Assembly (NCBI GenBank): GCA_036172665.1
Contig: CM069872.1
Location: 49,524,101 to 49,588,100, forward strand
DNA length: 64,000 bases
Source: Prosopocoilus inquinatus
Lineage: Eukaryota > Arthropoda > Insecta > Coleoptera > Lucanidae
Direction of reading: 5' to 3'
The notes beneath the pieces were generated by a model. It was not told the origin of the DNA. It searched no databases and saw only the letters and a list, made by a program, of their open reading frames with translations. Shown piece by piece: positions 42,536-54,879 of the stretch. The translations under genes were made by a program, and so were the position numbers. The first letter of the stretch is position 1. The number at the start of each line of letters is the position of its first letter.

Positions 42536-43954
42536 AGCGTTATTAGGTCTCACTTAATTCATTATTTTACTCGTTCCTCAAAAAAGAATGTAATGAGTGT
42601 ATCAAATTTGAATTGGTAAGGATGTCTACTGTATGTACAACGATGCTCACCATAAAGGATATCATTTGACAGTTGAACTGAATGTTCTTAAGCGTGCGGT
42701 TCGCATGCAGGAGTTTCATTTAAGTTGAGCATCGTAGTACATACATTTATCAGAGATTATATTTTTCCTGTAAAAACAAAAGCGAAACTGGTTGTGATGG
42801 GGAAGGCAGGACCACCAAGAAATGTCTGTTAAATGAAGTGTGCCCAAACAAAAGGTCATTGCATCATTTCACAAAAAAAAAAAAAAATGACAAATACGCT
42901 GACATTTAGTTCAACCAATATCACAGGAGCCCTAAACGCATGAGTGCCATTACCACACCTGAACGTGTGCGACCTGTCGTACACGCTTCCAACGACATTG
43001 GTGTGAGTGTGAGTGGAGTCTATACGGACACTGTTTGTGTACGAGTGGGGCGGATAAAATTAAATCTTTCGGTTCACATCCCGCTGCTACTTTTATTAAT
43101 GCTTTTGGTTTCAGTGGTAAACAAACGTTGGTATTGTGTGTAAGGTGCGACGGAATGTGAACTGCGATTTCAGATTGTGGGAGCACGTGGATACCCGAAG
43201 GTAATTAAGTTACGTTTCCCGCGTCCATTTCCTACCTGATGCTTCCTTCGAAACGGAGCTCCTAATGTAATTGAATGTTTTGTAATGTAATTGAATCAAA
43301 TAAGCGCCGGAACTAGTTTAATTTTTGAAGAGAAATTTGGATTTGTTTGCCTAAAGTGTGTTTCTATGTGTACACCATAAAAATGTAGTGATTAGATATT
43401 ATTTAATTGATTTGATAAGACGGGGAAACGTGACGAGTAAAAATAACTTATCTGGAAGGTGTGAATTATCGAAACCAATAATACATTTGGAGAAGCGTAG
43501 TTCGTATATGTATACGTGGGTTGTGTAATGATTGAAGATAATTCAAGATTTTAAGCAGCGCTTTCCAAACTTTTTCACGATATCACCGAAAGCATTGATA
43601 ACAATTGAAACAAAATTATTTTTACGGAATCTTATACAGGATGGGTCACTTTTGATAGGACTCAACGCCTATTTTTAGATGAATTAGACAAAAACTGACC
43701 TCGGTGACTGGACCTCGATTTTCCATACAAAATTAACAATGAAAGTAGTAGATATGTATGTATGTATATCTCGAACTGTTTAGGTTTAGGAGATGCAGGG
43801 TGTTGTTCAAAACTTGCGATTTCTAAAAACTTTTATAAATTTCTCGTCTATGAAAACTTTTGATGTCATCTTTGAGGCAATTTTTGACGTTACACTTTGT
43901 TACATTTTTCTAAAGCGAGTGGTTTTTAAGATGTAAGCTGAATTTTTTTATATA

Positions 43955-44090
43955 CAGATTGAATCTGGCAACTAGGTAGGTAGGTAGGCGTTGGGAGTCT
44001 CCGCATGTATTACCGTTCCAAACACCGCCATAAATCGCCCCGTCTGCTAAATTGTCCCGTACCGTCTGCCTAGTTGCGTAACTCAATCTG
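43955..44090. mobile_element. Foldback element with CAGATTGA ends
   Basis: CAGATTGAATCTGGCAACTA at the left is mirrored by TAGTTGCGTAACTCAATCTG at the right. It contains the four-base repeat GTAGGTAGGTAGG. Confidence 0.5.
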
Positions 44091-44096
44091 TAGAAT

Positions 44097-45600
44097 ACCC
44101 TATACCTGGTGAGTCATACATCTGCATTTCTGCAATAACTTCCTTATCAATAGAGATAGGGTAGAAAACTTTTAAGAAAAATTGTTTGACATGTCAAAGA
44201 CTACAACTCTGTTAAATTAGTTATCGTCGATCTGCAATTGTTTTCTAATGGTCACGCCTCCTTCGATTTTTTTTTAAATTACATGGTACATTTCTAATAA
44301 TGGATTATGATCGGACATTTCTTTCTCTTTCTGATTGTGTAAGAGTTTATCTATCTTAGATAACAAAAATTTTCAGAAAAACACCAAACACTATTCCATC
44401 GTAGTAATACGAACATAGTGCGAAAATTTCACATTTCTAGAGTGTTTTAACAAATAATGCTCGCAAACAATGAACATGTCGGTACTAGAACTGAAATCTA
44501 CCCAATGACGATAGAGCTGAGCCCACAGGGTGTCTTCAACTGATTTAATAGTGAATTCTTCGTGATTTTTTGAAAATTACCATAATCCCAGCAAAGTTAA
44601 TAAACAAAACCGTTTATTAACAATGAGAATAATACCTTAGGAAAAAAAATCAGTTAAGTAAATATTCAAATGTACGACCTCCTACAGTAATACGTTTCTC
44701 CGCTCTTTTAACGAAAATTGCAAAAACAGCAAAAGCACTGTACTTTCGGCACTCTTCACTGATAAACAGGGAACGGAATTATATATTTTGTTGGGTTAAT
44801 TACAAACGAGGCGGCAAACGTATAACGCTGCAGTGGCGCGCGAATGCACACGCTCTCGTTGCCGCCTCGCTCGAAATAAACCGAACAAAATATATAATTC
44901 CGTTCTGTACTGATAAATATCACATCTATTAATTCTTCATGAGGGTAATGCATATTAATGACTATTAAATACCCACTTTTTAAGTTAAAACTGTACCTTT
45001 TAAGTTTAGAGATTCTAAAGTCTCGTACAAAATTTGTTAGTTAGTAGACAATGAAGGATTATTGTTTGTTTTATTAGTTACGGGCAATTAAATTTAGAGA
45101 TAAAACATATCTGTTAAAACGCGGATTATAAAATTAGCACAAAGAAACCCTTAAAATGATCGAACATCCTCTAAAAATGATATCCAAGGAATAAAAACAC
45201 TTTGGCCCTATGATCCGTGGCTTACTGCAATGGAGAAGTTTTTAGTCTTCTTCGGAGAATTTTGTTACCTAAGGTGGCAAAACTTCACTTCACTGGCAAC
45301 ACCATCAGAAAAAGAAAAAGATTTTCTATCAAAATTCATCATTAGAAATGTGCTATGTAATTAAAAAAAATCGAAGGAGGCGTGACAGCTCGAAAACAAT
45401 TGCAGATCGAGGTTAACTGATTTAACAAAGATATAGTCTTCGTTTGTTTATGTTTAATTTATATATATAGTAATATAGTCTTCGTGATAGTAATATAGTC
45501 TTCGACATGCCAAACAATTTTTCTTAAAATTTTTCACTCCATTTCTATTGATAAGAAAGTTATTAAAGAAATGGAGTTATATGACTCGCCCGGTGTATTT
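44097..45600. mobile_element. 1.5-kb DNA element with about 210-bp terminal inverted repeats
   Basis: The left arm (44097-44310) includes GGTGAGTCATAC, AATAACTTCCTTATCAATAG and CACGCCTCCTTCGATT. The right arm (about 45340-45600) mirrors it with AATCGAAGGAGGCGTGAC and CTATTGATAAGAAAGTTATT. The interior has no transposase and hosts the foldback element at 44770-44907. Confidence 0.7.
44770..44907. mobile_element. Foldback element nested in the 44.1-45.6 kb element
   Basis: GGAACGGAATTATATATTTT pairs with AAAATATATAATTCCGTTC. Inner arms pair AACGAGGCGGCAA with TTGCCGCCTCG. Confidence 0.75.
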
Positions 45601-45830
45601 TAATAATGTTTGAAAAGAGAATAAAATTTTCTGTTCAGAATAATACACCGTATCCACAAATTCGGTTGACAATGGGGAAAAGCTTTTGAGCTTTCGAAAT
45701 AAAATCATTCTTTAAAGAAATTTTTATTTATCCTGAAACCCCCAAGAACGTGGTAAGTTTTGGTTGATAGCCGAAAAAAAATTGAAAATTCTCTTTTTTC
45801 TTTTGCAAAACATGAGTTTTTTTTTTTATA

Positions 45831-45950
45831 GCGTTTTCGACTAATTGCTTGAGTCACTCTCAGAGTATCTTCATCTTGTTTTAACCTCATGTAAAAACAT
45901 AGGATAGAGATACTCTCAGAGTGGTCCGGAGTGGTCAGTCGAAAACGCCA
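45831..45950. mobile_element. Foldback element, GCGTTTTCGACTAA ends
   Basis: GCGTTTTCGACTAATTGC at the left is mirrored by CAGTCGAAAACGCC at the right. CACTCTCAGAGTATCT pairs with AGATACTCTCAGAGTG inside. Confidence 0.7.
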
Positions 45951-45959
45951 TTAGTAAAA

Positions 45960-46940
45960 TCTCCGTATCGAGTACAACCAAATAAAAAATTTATCCAATG
46001 TAATTCGGGGTTTTTGGTACAACATGTAATTAGCTGATATGACATAGGTTTCAAAACTGAATCGCTTGCGAATGATTGACCTCGATCGATCAGTGGAACT
46101 GCAACCGAAGCGTAACGTAAAAGATAGTAGTATGATAAAATTGACATTTGTACAATATTTAAACACAGTATAATTTTAACAGTAACCGCTCTGTAACCTT
46201 GGAAGTTCGTTATTTTTCATCTTAACCGTAAATCTAAGTGCAGTGGCTACACGTACATATATACGATCAGTCGGACATACATAAATGTCAGTATAACAAT
46301 TTTGGCCAAATTTTTAGTAATTTTTATCTCGAAAACTAAATAATTTTTATTAGATTTTTTTTGCCGATGACTTCAACTCAGTATCAACAACTACCAACTC
46401 TTTTTTGTACTACCAATTTCCAAGCACCCTGTATACATTCATATCCGACTAGGATACATATTTACTTACCACACAAAACCTACTAAAAATGCGTTATACA
46501 ATGTAATTATTTTAAAATGCTTCATAAGGATATGTTGGTCGACTATTGTCATGGTAAGCCTTTCGCGCCTTCACTATGTGATGACAAGACTTCCGGTCTG
46601 TAGAGGAATAGGTAGAGCTTTTAAAACAATTTAGTAACAAAAAGTACACCTCTTTATTTGGTTTAGATTAGAGTCCAGTTGATCTTTAGGGTTCGGAGGG
46701 TTTTCTCTGCCAGTATACGCAGGTTTTGTTACAAAAATTCACTTACTTAACTCGGTGGCGAATTAGCACTTGAGTTTGCCAAAGCCTTGCGAATAAGCAC
46801 TCCAGTTTCACAATCTGCGCTCTGCTTTTCGTTGTATGTTGTACTTTAAATTAGGTTTTTGTTTTGTCTGACAATGGTTTGCAACTGTAATATTTGGGAC
46901 GCATAGATGGAACAAAAAATTAATTTCAATTTAATTTTTT
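45960..46940. other. No gene or clear repeat seen
   Basis: AT-rich intergenic sequence between the 45831-45950 foldback element and the dead LINE. Short frames here lack any recognisable motif. The same holds for 36610-37980, 42540-43950, 47760-48680 and 58280-59290. Confidence 0.5.
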
Positions 46941-46944
46941 TTTT

Positions 46945-47735
46945 ACGTAAGAGTTGCTCCACCGTCACTGCCATGGATTCACTAATCGAATACATCACCA
47001 ATGCGTTCGAGATGCGAGAATACGCTTTTTCAGTGTTCTTTGAACTTTCAAAGGCTTTTGATTGTATCTAACACGATATTCTAATATCTAATATTTTCGA
47101 TTCAGTGAGCATAAAACTCTTAACGTCTTACTCAAGCAATAGAAGGCAAACTGTTCGATATCATGATAAATACTCTGATATGATAAACGTTACAGCTGGT
47201 GTTCCTCGAGGCTCCGTCCTAGGACCAATCTTGTTTTTGCTGTATATTAATGACATTGATCAATGTGTAATTAATTCAAAGATAACGCTATTTGCAGATG
47301 ACACAACATTATTAAAAAGTGATGTCAGTACTGGGTCCCTAATATTTGCGGAAGCCGTAACAAATATTAAAAAATTGGTTTTTAAGCAATAAACTTAGTT
47401 TAAACGCAGACAAAACACAATTCATGTAATTTTCCTTGAAAAATGTCGAAAATTGGGCAAATAATTTCGATGGTGTGAAGTCCATCAAATATTTGGGTAT
47501 TTACTTAGATCCATTGCCACAATTTAAATCTACAATCAAAGAATATCTGATGAATAACGCCTTTTATTCCTTCGAAGACTTTCTACAGCATCCAAATGTC
47601 ATTTAAAAAATACTTGTACTGTCTTTTTATGAGTCTGTTTTATGTAACTACTATATGTTTATTGTAACTATAATTTTATTTACACATTTATTTTATGACG
47701 TGTGTAATACCTTGTGTATTTATCATCAATAAACA
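46945..47735 (+). pseudogene. Decayed non-LTR retrotransposon reverse transcriptase
   Basis: The clearest open piece (47105-47392) carries the reverse transcriptase landmarks GVPRGSVLGPILFLLYIND and the catalytic FADDT. Upstream (46960-47090), SKAFDC precedes a stop codon where the family has an acidic residue before HDIL. Downstream, in another frame, VKSIKYLGIYLDPLPQF follows. Stops and frameshifts break it, and both the endonuclease and the 5' part are missing. It ends near a CATCAATAAACATTACATTA tail, then a run of C. It is a 5'-truncated dead copy of a LINE (jockey/RTE-like class not resolved). Confidence 0.85.
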
Positions 47736-48691
47736 TTACATTACGCCCCCCCCCCCCCTTTAACCGTCGAATCGCGAACTTGAACTGGAATACTGATGCT
47801 TAACGATTATCAAATGCTTTTATAGTATTTGTGTTTCACCTCGAAAGTGTCAAAATAAATTAAATGTTTAAGAGACCATTGGTGGGTTTCACAAAAAAAA
47901 ATGTTAATCAGCGATTAATTTAATTCTCTGATTGAGGAACGTCATTGGACGAAGTTAACAATAGATTTGAAACAACCAATTATATTGTTTCACCCAACCA
48001 ATCACAGGCCTTAATCACACTGTTAAATTAAATTTTTTGTGAAACCGGGGGGTATTTCTAACATTTAAAATTAAGACACGAATCTCTTTAGTTTTAATAA
48101 AATACAAGTTCGGTGCCAAACTTTGACAATTAATGACGAATCTCCTGTAGGAAATAACATGATAGATTAGTTGCAACTTGCGTTCAATTTTTTAATATTT
48201 ATTTTGGTGCTCTCCCCTTTGCAGATTTATGCGTACTCCCCACATTTTGGGAAATGCTGTTGAGGTAGTTACATTCATTTAAGGCAATTGTGCGATTGTT
48301 ATAAACAATTAGAGATTTCGGACCGATCCTGAACTTCCAGAGAGTTTAATGCTAGCAAAATGTACGCCTTATTTAAGTGACAAGAATTGGCAATAATAAA
48401 ATATATTTATGTATAATTTAGCAACAATGTGGTTTTCATACAGATAAAACCACTCCTAGTAGACATAGAATTTAAATTCGGCACACATCGGCGCAAGTCA
48501 AGTCAAGTGGGGAGATCATCATGCAATGGATATGCGGCAGTCGCTTGTATGCTAACGTGTGGGATGTTACGTACGCTCACACTGTAAGCACTCGGTTGTG
48601 CCTACTTAATGTGGCGGGATCTGTATAATTTCAGTGTATATATATATAAACATATCATTAGTTTTGTCTCTTTTTATTTACAGATTATAAA

Positions 48692-51600
48692 ATGGAAGTA
48701 TTCGGCATCGAATTTGCTCCGCTAAATATTCCATTAAAGCGGCGTATGCAAACCTTAGCAGCCGCGGCATATTTTGTACTTATGGTGGGCGGTGGCCTGG
48801 TTGGTCTTCTGCTCGCCCTTTACCTCATTCTATTCACATATTGGAGGTGGCTTACAATTTTATATTTAATCTGGGCCTGGGGTATAGACAAACACATTTG
48901 TGAGAAAGGAGGACGGCGTTCTCATTGGGTACGCGACTGGATGTGGTGGAAGTACCTGAAGTATTATTTTCCCCTGAATTTAGAGCGAGTTCCTTGGGTC
49001 GAACTGAACCCGAAACGAAACTATCTCTTTTGCTGTTTTCCCCACGGAATGATATCCACGGGTGCATTTTCCGCCTTCGCCACCAACGTCGGAGGTTTCA
49101 ACGACCTGTTTCCACACCACACCGCCTACGTCCTCACGTTAGCACAACACTATCACATGCCCTTTTTCCGCGACCTTGCGTTGGCCCTCGGAGGCTGCAG
49201 CGCCTCTGCGAATTCCATCAATTACCTCTTGGATAATCCCGAAGGTGGAAACGTCGTCGTCCTAATGGTCGGTGGTGCGGCAGAAGCTTTCAATTGCCGC
49301 CCAGGTCAGTACAGGCTCGTCCTGAAAAACCGAAAGGGCTTCGTGAGGTTGGCCTTGAAAAACGGGGCACCTTTAGTACCGGTCATTTCGTTTGGAGAGA
49401 CGGACTTGTACAATCAGGTGGCCAATCCAGAAGGATCGCTCCTACGGAAAATTCAGGAGGCGCTCCGGAAATGGATAGGGCTTGCCCCTGCGATTCCTCT
49501 CGGACGTGGCTTCTTCCAGTACAAATTCGGACTCGTGCCGAAAAGGAAACCAGTTACCACTTTGGGTGAGTTATTTGATCAACGTAACAATGAAACGCCG
49601 TCAAGACAAATGTTTAATTTAAGTTGACCGGAGAATAATTATTACAAATTCGGTACCTACGCAAATTTTTCAACGGAAAAGAAGTATCTACTATGTCGAG
49701 TTTGTAGATACCAAAAAGTAACACTTAACTGCTTTAGGGATTTTGGGGCGTAGTCAGGTTTAACAACATGGAATACATACGGTGGTACATTTATTGGAAT
49801 TACAAAATGTAACTTACATGACAAATTGAAGAGACACTTTACTAATAGACGGCATGGGTTCGCACACCATGACAAGGATATTGTCGAACTGATTTATGAC
49901 CGGAAAGGTAATGACGTTTACGATTCGCTTGCAATGGCTGCACCTAGAGTATCTCCATCTCTTGTTATCACATCAAGTTAAAACAAGATGCAAATACTAG
50001 GTCTGTTCGAACAACAGTCTCTGATTAGTTTGAAACCGTCAGAAGCATGCGTTCATCAAAGTTGTGCGATTGATGACGCTGTCAAAATCGATTCTTATTT
50101 CGGTGGGCGACTCGTTCTGACGGTTTCAAATCGGTCAGAACTGCGGTACGAACGAGCTTTCTGAGTACAATCCGTGCTTAACGAATCGGAAACGCTCTAA
50201 GTATTTATGTGCAGTAACTAGACATGTCCGGGCACTTGTAAAACTTTTTTGTCGGGCCCTTCTTTGTATATATATAATATATATTTGAGCCCTGAAATTC
50301 AGAAAACACATGTAACTTAAATTTGTTTGAAGATTTCATTAAAACAAAATAAAATGGAGAAATTAAATTTAAAAAACATAAAACAAGCAGTACAAATTTT
50401 TCCTGAAAACATAATATGATGACGTGTGTTCTTTTACTGTGTGTAAATAAATAAACCTCAGTATAAGTACACGAAATGCTGCCTTCGGCGGGTATTTTTT
50501 GGTGGCTACCGTATCATAGCCAAAAGATTTCGGATGGACCACTTGTTTGGAACCGTTGAAATGTGCGAGAAAGATAGGAAGGTCAACTTCGCCTTCCTCT
50601 CGGTATGAACACGCCCACCGATACCGCACTCGATCTTCAACGCAGCGTTTCGTAATAATAATAACTGATATCGTTTGTTAATTATTTTATTTAAAATTTT
50701 AATTCACTGAGCGAAGTAACGTTACATTTATTTGTTTTACGATATCGACTATCGATGAATAAATCCGAAAATTTATGCGCCAATTAGGCGAGCGCGTTAT
50801 AAAAATGTCCTTCCTTCTCCCTTTTACGTAAATCAACTTTTGCTGTAATGTCGCTGCTAGCAATGAAAGTATTACTACTTACGGTCCATGGGAAAAAAAA
50901 TAAACGTCAAATTTTGATAAGTCTATTAAAAATACGCGTGGAATGAGAAATTACAATTTGTTTGTACCTCGCTTTTAATTTGTTCGGCAACTACGAACCA
51001 TACTGCCCTCATAAGTAAAAGTGCGGCATCTACCAAAAAAAAGTGAAATTGACATAAATATATCATAAGAATCAGTATAGTTTTTTTTTTCATTTATACA
51101 GCACAGAAGTGCGATATTTTCACTCAGATACTCATATAAATGTAATTTTTATTTTAAGAAACGACGTGTCCTCACAAATTATAAGTACGATACGGGATAT
51201 AAAAACGCGACATCTCAAAATTTTGTAACTAGCAGATGCCGCAGTTCTATTTATGAGGGCAGCACAGCTTCTTGAATTGCACTAGTTTTTAATTTAAAAA
51301 TAGTTAAACTTGTAATTACTTGGAGTGAAGTTACGTTTATTTATTTTAATAAATCCAGGCACATTGGAAACGTTTTAATTGACCAGACCAGCTGACCGGG
51401 CGGCTGATTTACATCGTTCGTGCTCAAGATCAAGTGAAACACTGACCCTGACCTATCTTCGGCTTCTGGTCGTAATTCCACAGGCGGCCGCGTTCCACTT
51501 TTACCCGTGCCAGCAGTTCTCAAACGGTCTAGTGAAAATCTGCCACTGTATTTCCTCGAAAACTATTAAATTTTTCTTAAGAACATACGATGAGTTCAAT

Positions 51601-54462
51601 CGTTGCCATTTATGGTGACATATTACTGGTTTAAATGTTTGTACACAGTAAAATAACACCCAGAAGTATATAAAAAAAAATAAAACTAATAAAATTTAAA
51701 CTCAAAGTCAAAGTAGTATACAGGGGAAGTCGTCAAAACAGCTAATTTTCTTATTTGAATTTTTGTAAAGTAACCTGAATTATAAAAGTTGCAGGACCTT
51801 TCTTGCTCCGTTTTAGGGCACAACAGGAAAAACAAATGACGATCTAGTTTTAGAGATTTTCAATAGATTAGGAAAGTGGGCGGTCCTAAACAGCGGCGGC
51901 TCGTGATGACTTACTGCAGGCGGGCAACAACTGCAAATGGGAAAGTGGATCCATTTTCGAAATAAATTTGTTTTTCGAGGCTTTTAATTATTGAACTAAA
52001 TTTAAGCGTGCGCGTACTGAGCCTTTTACCAAAAAAAGAAACAATTCAATGCCTTTTACCAGACGTCTTTTACCAAAAAAAAAAAACAATCGACGAACGC
52101 GTTCTTGAGTTTTAATCAAAATTCAAAAGCGCCGCGATTTTTATTTGTTTAATTAACTGAACGTCTCTCCCTCTCCTCGCGATCGCATCTGTAATCTTTT
52201 AACCAAATTTAGAAGCGGGATTTATTGAGATTTTCTTCAGCTTCCCGACGCTTTTCACCAAAGAACAATCGACGAACGCATTCTTGGGTTACAATTAAAA
52301 TTCAGAAACGACGCTTTTTTATTTGCTCAATTAAATGAACGTCTCTCCCTCCCCTCGTGATCGCATTTGTATTTTTTTAACCAAATTTAGACGCGGGATT
52401 TATTGAGATTTTCTTCAGCTTCCCGACGCCTTTCACCAAAAAACAATCGACGAACGCATTCTTGGGATACAATCAAAATTCAGAAACGACGCTTTTCTAT
52501 TTGTTCAATTAAATGAACGTCTCTCCCTCCCCTCGCGATCGCATTTGTAATTTTTTAACCAAATTTAGACGCGGGATTTATTGAGATTTTCTTCAGCTTC
52601 CCGACGCCTTTCACCAAAAAACAATCGACGAACGCATTCTTGGGTTACAATCAAAATTCAGAAACGACGCTTTTTTATTTGCTCAATCAAATGAACGTCT
52701 CTCCCTCCCCTCGCGATCGCGCTTGTAATTTTTGAATTCAATTTAAGTGGGGGATTTACAGAGCTTTTTCTCAGCTTTCCAACGCCTTTCACCAAAAAAG
52801 AAAAATCGACGAATCGACAATAACTGCGAAAGGGAAAGAGCGGGTGCAACTTCTGAACAAATCTAATTTTGGACTAGGAACCTGAACGTGCAACTTCACT
52901 AGGACAGGGGGGCACTGCCCACCTTCCCCACCCCGACGAGCCGCCACTGGTGGTAAAGCTGGCGCGAAATTTGAAACGGAATCTGTTTGATATAAAAATG
53001 CATGGGTTTTGGACTAAATAAACCGAAAATACTCGCTTTTTACTGAAACTTATAACGATCAACTTCAAAAAAATTATTTCAGTCGTGCTTATTTTACGTA
53101 ATTAATGCCCGATTTCTTCACCTCCTGTTAAATTTATCTGTCAGGTAATATCCTTGGAAACTATTATCGATACAATGGTTTCCAACGATGATACCTGGCA
53201 GATACATTTATCAGGATGTGAAGAAATCGGGCGTAAGTGTTTCTCTGAGCAAACTACAGCCGCACGTCAACAACCGTTAACAAACATAATAAAAAAAAAT
53301 TAAAAATAAAAATAACTGCACGAAGCATGCAATGAATTTGTGAAGTATTTTCTAATACAATACACAAGATGCCAACTTATAGAACTGTGAGTTTTCGTTG
53401 ATTCTCGTTGTTATATATAAATATTCTTCAATGTTAGGTTATGGTTACGTCAATCCCGGCGTTACAGCAGGAATAATTTACGACATACGTCCGATATATT
53501 AGACAAACACAGTAAACGACTTCGTTTTAATTTAAAGTACGGGTATATACCTCCCTTTCTGTCGTTCAATAACACTATCCTTCTCTCTCCGAATTCTCCA
53601 TACGGTTCGTACTGCATTGTGATTAATTACCATTAAAGAAAAATGTGCGTAGAAAACATTTGCTTTCTGGTCGAGTTATTAGAACATGAGTTATTTCGAG
53701 TTAACGTAAGCTTCGTATTGGTCGAGGAAAATGCTGACGACTAATTTTATTTTACTGGCACCTGTTATTATGTAACCGATGTTCAGGTAGGCCAAAGGTT
53801 TGCTTGCAGAAATCAGGAGCCGGGCTTATATAATCATTTATTTTGTTGGCATAAAACTTACTTTTATTTTTTATTCAAATATTGCGATTTTCTATAATAT
53901 TCATGGCTCTTTTAATATTACGATTAATAAAATAAAATCACCCTTACTGATTTTATAAAATAAGTTCGTTCAAAAAAGAAAAATATTTAAGGTTGGTGCA
54001 AGCATTTCAAAGGGTATATAAAGACAGAAAGATGTTGAACAAACGAACGCAGTTCAAACTCCGTTTAGATCTTTTGCTTTTGGCAACAATTTTTTTAAGT
54101 TTGAGGTGACACTCCGAGTACGCACGCTGAGCTGAGACTGTGCTTCAGTGCATGTAAGAATGAGAAACAGGAACACTCCGAGTGCCAACTCAAACTGATC
54201 CATGGCATGGTTTCTCTGTGTTTCTCTCTGCACAGGGATGTTTTAACCGTCCCTCCGAAGACATTCTTGAAAGAATACTTATTAATAAACACTTTTGTTT
54301 TCAGTCGGTCGTCCGATCGATGTGGAAAAAGTCGACAACCCAACAAAAGAACAGGTGGACGCCCTACACGCAAAATTCATCGAAGAACTGACGAAATTGT
54401 TCGAAGAACAGAAACACCTGTACGTGAAAGATGCAGAGAAAGTGCGTTTAGAAATACAATAA
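48692..54462 (+). CDS. Diacylglycerol/monoacylglycerol acyltransferase, DGAT2 family
   Basis: DGAT2/MOGAT enzymes join an acyl-CoA to di- or monoacylglycerol in the ER membrane for fat storage. The inferred exons are 48692-49565 and 54305-54462 (GT-AG, phase 1), giving 343 aa. A hydrophobic segment at about 22-66 would form the two membrane passes. Family landmarks are NYLFCCFPHG (110-119), GGAAE (194-198), RKGFVRLAL (214-222), SFGE (233-236), and the C-terminal GRPIDVEKVDNPT block supplied by exon 2. The catalytic HPHG motif reads FPHG, the first histidine being replaced by phenylalanine. The start codon follows an acceptor (TTTTTATTTACAG at 48683), so at least one 5' UTR exon lies upstream. 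Reading through the donor gives a spurious 311-aa frame. The intron is 4.7 kb. DGAT2 and MOGAT cannot be told apart by eye. Confidence 0.92.
51000..51266. mobile_element. Foldback MITE with CTGCCCTCATAA ends
   Basis: TACTGCCCTCATAAGTAAAA then TGCGGCATCT (51000-51031) mirrors AGATGCCGCAGTTCTATTTA then TGAGGGCAG (51234-51266). It lies in the acyltransferase intron. Confidence 0.7.
51891..52949. mobile_element. hAT-like non-autonomous transposon
   Basis: Ends CAGCGGCGGCTCGTGATG and (complement of the right end) CAGTGGCGGCTCGTCGGGG form 18-bp-class inverted repeats. They are flanked by 8-bp GTCCTAAA (51883-51890) and GTGGTAAA (52950-52957), a 6/8 match typical of hAT target duplication. There is no transposase. 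The interior is mostly the 178-bp tandem array. Confidence 0.75.
52087..52810 (+). repeat. 178-bp tandem array inside the hAT-like element
   Basis: CAATCGACGAACGC starts units at 52087, 52266, 52444 and 52622, with a truncated one near 52803. Each contains AACGTCTCTCCCTC and GCGATCGC and ends CTTCCCGACGCCTTTCACCA. Confidence 0.9.
53105..53237. mobile_element. Foldback MITE, GGCCCGATTTCTTCAC family, nested
   Basis: It starts TGCCCGATTTCTTCACCTCC and ends GTGAAGAAATCGGGCG. It is inserted in R1, which resumes after it (AACTACAGCCGCACGTCAAC, matching GTTCAGCTGCAGGTCAACG in the other R1 copy). Confidence 0.8.
54013..54055 (+). promoter_or_regulatory. TATA-box core promoter candidate in the last acyltransferase intron
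   Basis: GGGTATATAAAGAC at about 54012 is followed about 30 bp later by GCAGTTCAAACTCCG, an arthropod-like initiator context. It is 250-290 bp upstream of the terminal acyltransferase exon. No transcript evidence is available. Confidence 0.3.
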
Positions 54463-54566
54463 GGTCGTTGGAGGATATTTTTTTTATTGGATGGATATTT
54501 CGCGTATCCAGCACCTCGCACTGATTTTTTCTACCTTCAAGATGATTTGTGATAATATGTTGTTTG

Positions 54567-54572
54567 AATAAA
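54567..54572 (+). promoter_or_regulatory. Likely polyadenylation signal of the acyltransferase gene
   Basis: AATAAA lies 105 nt after the stop codon, followed by GTCTAGTATT. Confidence 0.55.
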
Positions 54573-54879
54573 GTCTAGTATTACGCGTTAACGATATTGT
54601 TTTCAATGAGAGGTATAAAAAAAATATTTAAAACCTTAAAGCATTTGCGACGCTTATTAATAATTATGTATGGTACTCGTATACATGCGAAACCAGTTTT
54701 TCCTACTCTTCTAAATTTAACATCGCGCAGTTTTGAAGCCAAGAAAAGTAAATTGTAATGAACTTTTCACTGCTGCTAAAAATAGCAAGGTGCACATTGT
54801 TGCAGACATTCAAAATAAATGTGCTCTTCGTTGTGCAACGAGCAAGTCTTCGAGTAAGATTAAAAACACGATATTACAA

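Larger units (their letters stand above)
51850..53530 (+). mobile_element. Dispersed element R1, copy interrupted by two insertions
   Basis: Colinear with the reverse complement of 15300-15850 once 51891-52949 and 53105-53237 are removed. Shared blocks are GGAAAGTGGGCGGTCCTAAA before the first insertion, GAAATTTGAAA and ACGTAATTA between them, and GTTAGGTTATG, GGCGTTACAGC and GTAATTTACGACA after. It lies in the acyltransferase intron. Confidence 0.7.

Noticed and set aside
47740..47760. C homopolymer next to the dead retrotransposon as a functional signal
   Set aside because: Simple run, also found at 57055; most likely replication slippage.
49566..49627. Single-exon acyltransferase of 311 residues
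   Set aside because: The last 20 residues are read from intron; splicing at 49565 to 54305 restores the conserved GRPIDVEKVDNPT C-terminus.
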